A stretch of DNA of 25,763 nt from Paramacrobiotus richtersi (taxonomy: Eukaryota > Tardigrada > Eutardigrada > Parachela > Macrobiotidae), in the NCBI GenBank assembly GCA_034698045.1, contig JAQGAU010000606.1, positions 1 to 25,763 of the forward strand, given 5' to 3'. The notes under the pieces were generated by a model, which saw only the letters and a program-made list of their open reading frames with translations, had not been told where the DNA came from and did not search any database. The translations under genes were made by a program, and so were the position numbers. How positions within the stretch are numbered: the stretch's first letter is position 1; each line of letters opens with the position of its first letter. This document shows, one piece after another, positions 18,201 through 25,763 of this stretch.

Positions 18201-21179
18201 CGGAGGTCTTCCATGTCGAATTTGGGATAGGCGCGTTCCTCAACGTACCCCCAGTCGTCATCCTGTTGGTACATCTCCGGCGGGGGCTCGGGGAAGGTGT
18301 CCACCGTGGGCGGGAGCATGTACTCGGGTTCGTCGGCAAAAGAGGTCAGGGAGCCGCGGATGGCTTCCGAGCAGACGGTGTTGTCGGCGGTGACTAATTG
18401 GGTTAGTGGGGCTATGTAGACGCTGGGCGGGGTCTGTACTGGGCGTGGGGGCTCCGGTTCGCGCATGTCGGAGGGTTCCCACGGGATGTTGGCACATTGA
18501 GCACACATCCAGAAAGCTTTCTGTACAACGAATTGCTTTGTATGATTAGTTTGCAAATGCAATCGCGTATACACAGTATTTGTTTATCGAGTCATCTAAT
18601 ATATGCATTCTTTTAATTTATAGAAGCGGAATACATAGTTATTCTATTCTCAATAATGTATCATGCATGCAAAGTTGGATTTCGTATGTGCCAGATTGCC
18701 TGATTGGGATTTTCGCATATACTGGGCTATATCCGTACTTTAAGATTACATGTAACGGCATAAACATTTAATCCAACTAGCAGAAAGTGGTCCAGTTTGA
18801 TTGAAATGCAGACGGTCACCCAACCAATACTGCACACCGTGGAAATGTTTATAAAACTACAAAAACAGGAATCAGGGTTTACAGGGTTTTGGTCAACAGC
18901 TTTCGAAAATGCAAGAAACTTTGAGCTCCAAATAGTGAGATTTACAACTGGAAACGGAGGAATGCAGGAATGACCGTAGTGCAATGGCTCAAAACTCTGA
19001 GCGGGTTTTCAAAACTGACAACTAATGGCAGCGGCAATTACAATATCAGAGCTTAACTTACAATCACAAAAATTTCTTTTTTTGTGAATCTGTAGAAAAA
19101 TTCAGCAAAAGATGTGCGCCAGCCAATCAATCGAAAACAACCTATCTATTGACGTATCTGCTCCTCCAATCATCCAGTGTACAAATCCGTGTCTGCATCA
19201 AATGGGGCGCCCAAAACTATTTTGTACTCACATAATAATCATTAATATATTGGTCATTCAATGATACGTCGACGCGGTATCAGCTCTTATGTTTATTCTT
19301 TTTATATTGTTTATAATTATCGTTTAAAATTTTTTTAATTTGTCTCGTTTACATATATTGTTTCTGTATTTTTTTAATATTTTCCCGATTTTTCTTGGAT
19401 CTCTTATTTTTCTTAATTAGTTTTTGTGTATTTTTTTATTTACGGCACTACATATTGCCATACTATCAGAAACGCGGATGAAACACCGTACATAATATTA
19501 TACCTTATTCTGCGAGTCCTTCTTGACCAGTCCGCACTTGGAGCACACAATCAGCGAGCAACGGGCACACAGCTGACCAATGAGCGGCTGGGGTTTCCCA
19601 TGGACGACGACAATCTTCAGATCGGTCGCCTGACACAGCGGGCACTTTTCCGAGTGGGCGGCGGCTGGTTTCACCGGGGCACCGCCCGGGATAGGGTCCG
19701 CCGACAGGAACGAGTCCTGGGAGCTGATGGAGCTCTCGGAGGACAGGGACCGGTCCTGACGGTCTTGCCGGAATGCGCGGGCTTTACTCTCCTGTTGACA
19801 AACCGCCAATTTAGCCACAGCGATAGAAAAACATTCGCGGAAAAAGTACAACATGAAAACCACACGATTCTAACTGCAGTAGTACGAAAATGAACAACGA
19901 ACATGTACAAAACATACGCTTACAAGATAGTAGAAAAGGAAAATAAACTGTACACAAATTATTAACAACGTTTTCTTATATAAGAGATTACGTGTAATAA
20001 AAGTGGAACATTGATGAAATAAATAATAAAAGGTCAATAATTAACTATGAATCAGCAGAATGTTACATTGCTTAGATGACATACTGTAAGACGCTCTTGA
20101 AGTCCAGCTAGCAGAAGCCATTACTCTACGACCAACCACGAATATGTACAATGATGTCTGTTTAGAATGGAGTCGAATTCTGTTGTGCCAAGCTCGACCT
20201 GAAACATCGGTACTATACAGACTACTCATAACTTATCAATAAAATTATACAAAAAAAAACAATAACCTAGCAAATTAATAAAGTGCGATCGTTCAAACCG
20301 ACAACTGTATTGATTTTCCTGTAGTGGAAACATACGCATGTCGACACGAAACTTCATATATTCGAAACTCAAAACAAGGAACAATTAAACTAAAGTTTTT
20401 CAGTATTGCTGTAACGTTTAACGAATGCACCAAATTAATCCAGTTTTTACTACGTAATTCCTTCCATAATAAGGATAAAATATAAAATATCTGATAAAAA
20501 TGTTGAAATTCGGAAATAACCAGATTTAACTGGAGAAAAAGACAAAAGTTTTATACGGAGAAAATCATCTTGTGCATAATAAATATCGAGTTTAGTGGAA
20601 ATCCTCTGCAGAATAATTATGGCGTTCGCTGATTTACATAAACACAAATAACAGAAAAATTAAAACGAACAAAATTGTCAAATACAGAAGATCAAGGACA
20701 GTAAAATAGCAAACGAGTAAAAACCCATAAAATTAATATAATCGTGAAATAGTGCAATATAACAATTAAATACCAAAAAAATCAAAATATGGATGTGTAA
20801 ATGTAATGTGGATGTTTAAATAACTGCAAGTATGCAACCGAAATATCCCAAAAAATGGCCTACCTTATCAACGGCCGTCTGCGTCACCACCGGCGCTCGC
20901 GTTCCATGCTCCACCGGCTGCACGCCGGGTGGCGATTGCATCTTGACCGGCGTCGGCGTGGGAACGGTGACCTTTTCCGGCATCCGTAAGCTATGCAGCG
21001 GGTCAGCGGCCGTCTTATTCGAATTTCCGGACGCCGTGTTGGGACTCCTCCCAGACGTCCCGGGAACACCGGAAGTGGTGGAGGGAATGGGGATGGATGG
21101 CAGCGGGGTGACCATCCGCGGGGGTGTCGGCGTGGGGACGGCAGGGGGGAGTTTGGCCAGCGCGGCAAAGGCCGGTGGT
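8380..21179 (-). CDS. Fife: Gene A: Piccolo/Fife-like active-zone scaffold (zinc finger - PDZ - C2), 5' partial
   Basis: Fourteen minus-strand exons join in frame: 21179-20864, 19791-19504, 18520-17590, 16353-15964, 15235-14937, 12895-12484, 11474-10948, 10526-10293, 10226-10037, 9978-9790, 9702-9533, 9260-9091, 9031-8850 and 8456-8380 (TGA at 8382-8380). They encode about 1,457 residues. Every junction has a GT donor and an AG acceptor, and phases match throughout. Domain order is proline-rich N-terminus, Cys-8 zinc finger (about residues 155-210 of the visible protein), disordered and coiled-coil middle, PDZ (about 1135-1230), then one C2 to the end. This is the Piccolo/RIM/Fife layout; those proteins organise the presynaptic active zone and vesicle release. 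The zinc finger opening CPLC and the PDZ stretch QVLEWNGIPLTNKSYEEVQ are closest to Piccolo as I recall it. The first visible exon begins with one base of a split codon, so at least one 5' exon is missing or unidentified. The ortholog name is inferred. Confidence 0.92.
8457..8849 (-). other. Gene A last intron
   Basis: A 393-bp phase-1 intron separating the C2 core from its last strand (RWYPL). A 114-codon plus-strand ORF here looks accidental. Confidence 0.75.
9790..10226 (-). CDS. Fife: Gene A: PDZ domain
   Basis: Two exons, 10226-10037 and 9978-9790, joined at phase 1, encode the PDZ. The carboxylate-binding loop reads NGLGVRIAGGK, followed by the second half DQVLEWNGIPLTNKSYEEVQ and VEILLRND. 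The VLEWNG signature is typical of RIM and Piccolo PDZ domains; RIM PDZ binds ELKS/CAST and calcium-channel C-termini. The exon structure (phase 0 - 1 - 1) is the same as in the paralog at 4446-3831. A C-terminal helix rich in Glu, Gln and Arg follows. Confidence 0.93.
10293..16353 (-). CDS. Fife: Gene A: central linker exons with coiled-coil stretches
   Basis: Five exons lie here. 16353-15964 and 15235-14937 encode Ser/acidic and then very basic sequence, including RERQKRELKRRISGHLLKL and a KRKKHK end. 12895-12484 opens with AEKLQLLKQQLRAL, a likely short coiled coil, and closes with an Arg/Glu-rich helix. 11474-10948 has DIQDIVNKLQQINREIADT, another heptad-like helix, followed by Arg-rich and Pro/Tyr/Phe-rich sequence with a PPPPP run. 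10526-10293 is acidic and ends in a basic SMSLKKPKKDSGQ just before the PDZ. Phases are 1,1,0,1,0,0 across the joints. No enzymatic domain is visible. Basic helices may bind membrane or actin regulators; that is inference. Confidence 0.83.
10527..10947 (-). other. Gene A intron
   Basis: A 421-bp phase-0 intron with donor GTGAGT. The acceptor TTGTAG is immediately followed by GTGAGT in the next exon, a second donor-like string that could allow recursive splicing. Nothing else is seen. Confidence 0.7.
11475..12483 (-). other. Gene A intron
   Basis: AT-rich sequence with donor GTACGT and acceptor TTGCAG. The ORFs that cross it in either direction have no recognisable content. Confidence 0.75.
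12896..14936 (-). other. Largest gene A intron (2.0 kb)
   Basis: The intron is AT-rich with no coding segment seen, apart from the GC-richer island at 13540-13830. A poly-A/T inverted repeat (TAATTAAA / TTTAATTA) lies near 14215-14240. Confidence 0.7.
13506..13513. promoter_or_regulatory. TATATATA next to a GC-richer island in a gene A intron
   Basis: A TATA-like box at 13506-13513 sits on the downstream (minus-strand) side of a GC-richer stretch at about 13540-13830, which carries AACCGGTT (13551-13558), a perfect Grainyhead-type site. Together they could be an internal promoter for a shorter gene A transcript starting before exon 12895-12484. The TATA box is palindromic, so direction is not fixed. 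Confidence 0.22.
15236..15963 (-). other. Gene A intron
   Basis: AT-rich, phase 1, with donor GTAAGC. Nothing else is recognised. Confidence 0.75.
16354..17589 (-). other. Gene A intron with minisatellite
   Basis: Holds the minisatellite at 16459-16620 and a weak repeat match at about 17135-17210. Otherwise AT-rich with no gene. Confidence 0.75.
16459..16620 (+). repeat. Intronic minisatellite, about 2.5 units
   Basis: ACAACACCAT recurs at 16465, 16531 and 16589, each followed by an AATC/GATC-like stretch, AAACAGT and AAATTAAT, giving units of about 66 and 58 bp. It lies in the gene A intron 17589-16354. Confidence 0.75.
17590..18520 (-). CDS. Fife: Gene A large exon: acidic, Pro/Glu/Met-rich linker
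   Basis: This 931-bp exon (phase 0 in, phase 1 out) is the largest in the gene. After completing the zinc finger it encodes about 300 residues of low-complexity sequence rich in Pro, Glu, Met and Tyr, then a basic Gly/Ser/Ala-rich segment. No folded domain is recognised. Long disordered linkers between the finger and the PDZ are usual for Piccolo, Bassoon and Fife. By eye the exon is clearly GC-rich compared with the flanking introns and with gene B exons. Several long opposite-strand ORFs over it are by-products of that composition. Confidence 0.85.
18494..19644 (-). CDS. Fife: Gene A: Piccolo/RIM-type Cys-8 zinc finger, split by an intron
   Basis: Four CxxC pairs can be read: CPLC, CARC and CSKC in exon 19791-19504, and CAQC at the start of exon 18520-17590, directly after the conserved aromatic WM. 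In Rabphilin, RIM and Piccolo fingers the last pair also follows an aromatic-rich W(M/L)C stretch. The joint between the exons is phase 0 and reads DSQNK followed by KAFWMCAQC. Such fingers bind two zinc ions; in RIM this domain binds Munc13, and in Piccolo it binds PRA1. Which partner applies here cannot be told. A Ser-rich stretch comes just before the finger. Confidence 0.88.
18521..19503 (-). other. Gene A intron splitting the zinc finger
   Basis: Phase 0. Holds the dispersed repeat at 18726-18943 and an AT-rich right half. No coding sequence is recognised. Confidence 0.75.
18726..18943 (+). repeat. Dispersed repeat, copy 2 (gene A intron)
   Basis: This is the direct-orientation counterpart of 80-312, inside the intron between exons 19791-19504 and 18520-17590. 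The following sequence (about 18965-19060) has a weaker match to about 17135-17210, sharing CGTAGTGCA(A/G)TGGCT and a CTGACAA further on. The full element may therefore be longer than the part shared with copy 1. Confidence 0.8.
19792..20863 (-). other. Gene A intron
   Basis: Phase 0, AT-rich. Nothing is recognised in it. Confidence 0.75.
20864..21179 (-). CDS. Fife: Gene A exon: Pro/Thr-rich N-terminal segment
   Basis: The exon has acceptor AG at 21181-21180 and donor GT at 20863-20862. It starts with one base left over from the preceding codon and ends on a whole codon. It encodes about 105 residues of proline- and threonine-rich, probably disordered sequence ending TAVDK. Reading upstream through the acceptor meets a stop before any ATG, so an upstream exon is expected. 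The alternative is that translation starts at the internal Met at 21115-21113 (visible residue 22). Confidence 0.82.
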
Positions 21180-23828
21180 CTGCATATGGCAATGAGAAAT
21201 ATAATGTATCAACTTTGAACCAAATCGGAAGGTAACTGTGTTCTGTAGTTATTCCTAGTAATTATTTCTGTAATGCTAGTTTATTTTTGTTGATTATTAT
21301 TTCGGTCATTAATTTTATCCTCCTCTCTAGTGATTTTATCCATTCCTGCTGTGTTTTCGTGTCGGGATGCTCGCTGTTGTCGCGGATGTGTTTGTTGTCT
21401 TTTTTGTCGTCAGTTATCGGTTATGTTTTTATTAATATCCTTTTTGTCCCCATTATTGTTTTAAACAAACGGTATAATTTTCGTCACTCAATTTATACAG
21501 AGAAAGGCTTTTTATCTAACAATTGTAAGACGTAGTCAACATGAATCGGAGCATATTATTATCGTAGTGTACGGGCTGTCAGACCCATTCAAACACGTTT
21601 CTGAAGCGCTTAAATCTCTGCAACATCGAAAAAAATTCTTTTTTCTTTTTCTACCATTGATAATACCACCATTTCCACGAGAATTGCATAAATATTCTCA
21701 AATTGAACCGGGAAGTCGAACATACAGAAACTTGTAAACCACTTGTTATGAGCGAGCGATCGCAAGTACATAAGCAAAAAACATACATTTCGCTGGCTGT
21801 TTACATTTTAACACTAGTGAAGTTCAACTCGAGATCGGTTTGCGTGCTTCGCGCAAATAATACGGCTAACAAGAAAAAACCATACAAAACCTCGGATTTT
21901 AAATACAACAAAAGTAATACTAAACTGCAGAAACACATTACACACATTTAAAAGCGGGAATGCGCACGTTTCTAAGAAAGTAAAAACCTTTCAAGCCTTG
22001 CCTGAATTAAAATGTTATTTTTGTCGTTTAGTTTTTCTTGTTCAAATATTTATAATTTTTAGATTATCAGATTTTCACTTCTTCATATTTTTGATTTCGA
22101 ATTTTGCGATATTTCAATAGGTTTTTTTAATTTTTAATGTCCATATATCTGTATATTAAAATTTTCCTAGTTTTCAGATTTAATTTCCAATTTGTTTTAT
22201 TTCAAATTGTGCGCTTTTTCAATGGCACGTTTCCGCTTTTTTTGCAGCAAATCATTCCAATACACACTCGGTATTCCCGGCAGACATTACGGGCGGTAGC
22301 ACTTAGTGTTTCACATAATTAATGGTTTTTTATTTGTTGAGCCCGGGATGGCCACTTTTTCCGGGGATAATGGACACCTAGGGAATAAGCAGGCGGCTTG
22401 GCGCGTTTGTCTTCGTCAATTATTAAAATGGACTCTCCTCTGGCGCAAGAAGTCAGGGGGCATTAAAAGCTTCTTTTGCATAATCCGCTTTGTATATTTG
22501 TCACGCGCGCACTCTCCCATCCATCACAACACCACGCAGACCGTGTCGCCACTAATCGATTAACCTCCAAGGTCACCTTTCTCGGTTTATACAATTACCG
22601 GTCAATTTTGTTTTGTTACGAAAGTGCTTCTACATTTTTCCATTTTTTAAACAATTTTATTCTTGTTTTTTAAAGTCATGTTTTAACAATTTGAAGAAAA
22701 AGTTTTGTCGAGTTCTTTGAATTATTATTTTTTTGCAATTTTGTTTTCACAATTTTTTTGTGTTTTTTGAGTTATTTTTATTCTGCAATTTTTTCTTAAT
22801 TTTTTGTTCTTGGTTTTTAAACTAATTTTTTTTATATTTGTTTCTCAATTTTCTTGAACAAATTGCTTAATGCCGTTGCAGCGCCACTGCTTTCGTTTTA
22901 AGTTTTCGACTCTTACATGTCACCACAATATTTTAATATTTATTCATTTTAATCTAAGTTGATTATTCTTCAGGTTGCCCGGTTAAAATTCAAGGTTTTC
23001 AAAATAAAAAACCATTTTAAATTTAAATTCCAGTGGTTATTCGCATATACGAAAAAACATTTCTTCCGGATATTTAAAGTCATTTCTATAATAAAAAAAT
23101 TATTTAATTTTTATTTGTAACGAAATATGCCAAACCTATCAGGTACGTTATCGTTATATTGATTCCCTTCAAATTCAATATGTCAAGCAACATGAGTAGC
23201 GACACGAAGTCTGAGCGTTAATTAAAACATTTGAAGGGCTTTTTGCCATTTCCTCAAGGATCATCCAGCGTGTTTGCGTCATATAACCAGGCTTAATTAA
23301 AAGCTACGGCAAACAAACGGACAACTCTCTTGAGAAATACAAGAGGAAAGTTATTTCATCAAAAAGGCTTATCAAATGTCAGCGCGTAATAAAATGGACA
23401 AATTCTCCAACAAGGCACGGTGTAATTTGACCTTAACGTGTAACGAACGATCAAGCATCTGCTGTAATACTTGAAACAATATTACGTAGAATGCCGAACA
23501 ATAAATTTATCCTTGTTTGGAACAAATTTACAATTTTACAATAACGTCGTTTTAAATAAATTTTGCGAAAAAAATATTTTTTGGTATTTTATAATATTTT
23601 ATTATTGTTTTATCGCGCAATCTGGTGTTCACATTGAAAATAAACGCTCAGTATGGACTTTTTTTGGGTATTGCTATTACTGTGTTAATATTAGGTATTT
23701 TCTGATTAGTGGCCATTTTCGTCCGCTCTTTCACATTTTATTAAAACTTACATTTTTATTCGTAATTTGAATTCATTCGCGTACTGCAATTATCTGATTT
23801 AATGTTTCTTAAATCAATCATTTTCTTA

Positions 23829-24093
23829 ATCTGTTTTTAATTTACAAATTTAATTTCTCCGATCATTCAGACTGTATTAAAAGTTTGTACAATTTCAGAT
23901 TATTTTAATCGTAATTAAAAAAAGTTTTATTTAAAAAAGACCCTTCTCCGCTAATTTTTCAATCTATTGTAATTCGCAAATTTAATTTGTCCGATTATTC
24001 AGACTATATTTAAACTTTTTAAAATTTCAAATTATTTTGAAATTAATTAAAAAATTCTATTTTTGTTTCAAAAAGGTCCTTTTCCGCTGATTT
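23829..24093 (+). repeat. Diverged tandem duplication, unit about 132 bp
   Basis: Two adjacent units share AATCT, CAAATTTAATTT, TCCGAT-ATTCAGACT, TTTCA-ATTATTTT, TAATTAAAAAA and CCTT-TCCGCT-ATTT in the same order. The offset is 132 bp at the CAAATTTAATTT block and about 136 bp at the right end. Confidence 0.75.
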
Positions 24094-24282
24094 CCCCAAA
24101 CGAACGGGATCTTCATCTAATCCCGCACCGCATCATATATCCGACTTTTTTCCCACTAACAAGCTCCATTTAGTCAATTCGCCTAAAGAGCTTTCCGCTG
24201 CCTTGTCTAATTGACAAAAACCGGCGAGCTCGCCCTGCCTTGCACTAATCGATAATCTGCCGTTGTTGGGACAACTTAATAC

Positions 24283-24371
24283 CGTGAACGGGAATTGCAG
24301 TGTTGCCCGGCACAAAGGGAGGACAACATGTTCCGCACTTGACGCACAACACACAGATCAAACCGACGCAT
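24283..24371 (-). CDS. Weak candidate for a 5' coding exon of gene A
   Basis: An ATG at 24371-24369 opens 29 codons and ends with two bases of a split codon before a GT at 24282-24281. This is the phase that exon 21179-20864 needs. It lies in a GC-richer island. The donor (GTATTA) is poor and the peptide (MRRFDLCVVRQVRNM...) is not recognised, so the phase match may be chance. Confidence 0.18.
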
Positions 24372-25130
24372 CACGGCGCCGCGATATCTCCCAGTTTCCG
24401 GCACAGGAAATAATCCGCGCCATACATCCGTTCATTTGAATATGCGGGTTTATTTTTGGAGATGATTTTCAGGATGTTAAATGGCATATGATTGTTACGC
24501 TTATGCAACGACGTGACTTTTTGTATGTTGTGGAGTTTCCGGTACAGCCTGATGAATTATTAATGGCTGGTATTTTTAAGGCCGGTTCGATGCAGTATCA
24601 TAATAATATCGAAAAAATCAATAAATAATTATCAAATAAATATTATTATTAAATTATTATAACAAAAATCTAATGACAAGTAAATAATTATCTTCACCTC
24701 ACATACATGAAAAATACTCCGTCAAGATTAAAAAAATACTCAGCAGAAATTAACTGCATGTTTCTATTAGTAACAGATTAATTGTACAGCAGAAATTACT
24801 GGGAAAACCGCTTGCTGAATATTGAAGCATTAATTAGTACATGCAACTGCCTTTTTTACTCATAAGTTTCTCATTTGTTCAATTTTTCTGTAAGAATTCA
24901 CGAAAGTTTTATTAGTAAGGATTAAGAAAATTTTATAGAAACTTTACTCTGATTTCTGAAGATTTCAAAAATAAAAAAAGAATTTGACATACCGTTTTTT
25001 AAACATATTTCAAACAAAAAAGGGGTTCCTCTTCTTTTCTGAATCATTTCCATTTTAATTCACTCTTTTCAATTGTACATCATTTTTATATTGTTTTAGA
25101 TTAATTGCAGATTATTCTTACAAGCCAAAG

Positions 25131-25190
25131 TGTGTCCGCTGGACACACGCGAGATGTACCTCGCGGTACATATCGGCGTCAGTAATATTG
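25131..25190 (+). repeat. Hairpin-bearing repeat, copy 1
   Basis: TGTGTCC-GCT-GGACACA (25131-25147) forms a perfect 7-bp hairpin. It is followed by two overlapping alternatives, CGCGAG-ATGTAC-CTCGCG (25148-25165) and ATGTACC-TCGC-GGTACAT (25154-25171). The block ends TATCGGCGTCAGTAATATT, which is shared exactly with copy 2. Confidence 0.75.
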
Positions 25191-25209
25191 GTGATTTTTT
25201 TCGTTTTGA

Positions 25210-25293
25210 TGACCTTTTTTTTGGCGGAGGGTGACCTTTACGGTATCTCGAAATTTAATTAAGTGACGTCTATTTTTGATATACGTGACCTTT
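25210..25293 (-). promoter_or_regulatory. Cluster of three AAAGGTCA half-sites
   Basis: TGACCTTT occurs on the plus strand at 25210, 25232 and 25286, so AAAGGTCA reads three times on the minus strand. This is the extended half-site used by monomer-binding nuclear receptors (NR4A/HR38, ERR and FTZ-F1 types). Function is inferred from motif clustering only. Confidence 0.3.
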
Positions 25294-25390
25294 TTGGTCG
25301 TCACTTGAAGGGGCTATTGATGCTGGGCTTGGTGGCGTTACTATGTTTACATATAATTATTTTTCTTGGTATAAATATTACAAGACAAAG

Positions 25391-25450
25391 GTGTTCATTC
25401 GAACTTCCGATTGATGCACCTGGCGGTGCATATCGGCGTCAGTAATATTA
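25391..25450 (+). repeat. Hairpin-bearing repeat, copy 2
   Basis: ATGCACC-TGGC-GGTGCAT (25414-25431) is followed by the same 19-base block as copy 1, exactly 260 bp downstream. The stem differs from copy 1 by one compensated pair (T-A changed to C-G). A weaker upstream hairpin, GTTC-ATTC-GAAC, lies where copy 1 has its first hairpin. Confidence 0.75.
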
Positions 25451-25525
25451 GTGGACCGCCCGCGTTAAGTGTGGTGCGATATTTGTGTGATAGAATTTAG
25501 TGTCATGTCTGTTTAATTCGAATCA

Positions 25526-25575
25526 GTTCAATTCATTCAGTTAAGTTCAATTCAGTTCAGCTCAATTCAATACAA
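25526..25575 (+). repeat. Short degenerate TTCAATTCAG repeat
   Basis: Variants of TTCAATTCAG recur about five times in tandem, just before the terminal microsatellite. Confidence 0.6.
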
Positions 25576-25703
25576 AACGGTTCACTTTTCAACTTAGTTA
25601 ATCCAACTAGGTGCATGCAACGACACGCTGCCGCTCCGAAGTTGCAGCAAAGACGTTTGTCGGTGTTTGATTAACTAACTAGATAAAGAAATAAATAATT
25701 ACG

Positions 25704-25762
<59 letters not shown>

Positions 25763-25763
25763 A
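25704..25763 (+). repeat. (TAAA)n microsatellite, 15 perfect units, cut by the window end
   Basis: A perfect TAAA tetranucleotide repeat runs from 25704 to the last base, preceded by an imperfect start (AAATAAATAATTACG). Confidence 0.97.

Larger units (their letters stand above)
21180..25763. other. 4.6-kb region upstream of visible gene A exons
   Basis: Mostly AT-rich (by eye, T-rich at 22620-22860) with no recognised gene. It is probably a 5' intron and/or promoter of gene A. GC-richer islands lie at about 22310-22570 and 24115-24430. The right end holds the tandem duplication, the hairpin repeats, the receptor half-sites and the microsatellite. Confidence 0.6.

Noticed and set aside
17893-18393. 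Plus-strand ORF of 166 codons and overlapping plus-strand ORFs at 17957-18397
   Set aside because: They lie opposite the GC-rich gene A exon 18520-17590, and their Arg/Gly/Pro-rich low-complexity product is typical of the reverse of a proline-rich exon.
21287-21535. Plus-strand hydrophobic 82-codon ORF
   Set aside because: It comes from T-rich sequence, which automatically gives Leu, Phe, Val and Ile codons. No start context or splice structure supports it.
24133-24354. Minus-strand 73-codon ORF in the GC-richer island
   Set aside because: No domain, signal peptide or splice phase fits gene A, and its frame differs from the candidate exon at 24371-24283.
1-25763. tRNA genes, retroviral or LTR elements and Polinton-type genes
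   Set aside because: No cloverleaf with a matching T-loop, and no reverse transcriptase, integrase, capsid or polymerase motif, was found when scanning the open reading frames.

Overview
The window looks like animal nuclear DNA. It has GT-AG introns, mostly 60-1,200 bp with one of about 2 kb, AT-rich non-coding sequence, and three multi-exon genes, all on the minus strand. No rRNA or tRNA genes, CRISPR arrays or bacterial-style operons were seen. The gene families (Piccolo/Fife-type active-zone proteins and SLC35B1) indicate a bilaterian invertebrate. A small-genome ecdysozoan is possible, but the lineage cannot be fixed from sequence alone.

Layout, in minus-strand transcription order. (1) Positions 21179 to 8380 hold gene A, a Piccolo/Fife-like presynaptic scaffold read here as 14 exons and 1,457 codons. 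Its parts are a proline-rich segment, a Cys-8 Piccolo/RIM zinc finger, a long disordered and coiled-coil middle, one PDZ domain, and one C2 domain with a full set of calcium-binding aspartates. Its 5' end is missing or unrecognised. (2) Positions 7769 to 5841 hold SLC35B1, a complete 7-exon, 359-aa ER nucleotide transporter. (3) Positions 4621 to 342 hold gene B, a complete-looking 13-exon, 650-aa paralog of the 3' half of gene A. It starts almost directly at the PDZ domain and carries three C2 domains in a row. All exon phases listed were worked out by hand and join in frame.

The most notable feature is the pair of PDZ-C2 paralogs on either side of an unrelated housekeeping transporter. In gene B the C2 unit has been triplicated: the middle copy keeps all five calcium-ligand aspartates, and the outer two have lost nearly all of them. 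Intron phases repeat with each C2 unit (0-2-1), which points to exon duplication, followed by loss of one intron in the first copy. Gene A and gene B look like a scaffold (zinc finger, PDZ and one calcium-sensing C2) and a separate small PDZ-multi-C2 protein that could share partners at the synapse.

Positions 21180-25763 contain no recognised gene. They hold two GC-richer islands, a diverged 132-bp tandem duplication, a pair of hairpin-bearing repeats 260 bp apart with a compensatory stem change, a cluster of nuclear-receptor half-sites, and a (TAAA)n microsatellite that runs off the window end. A dispersed repeat of about 200 bp occurs near the gene B 3' end and again in a gene A intron.
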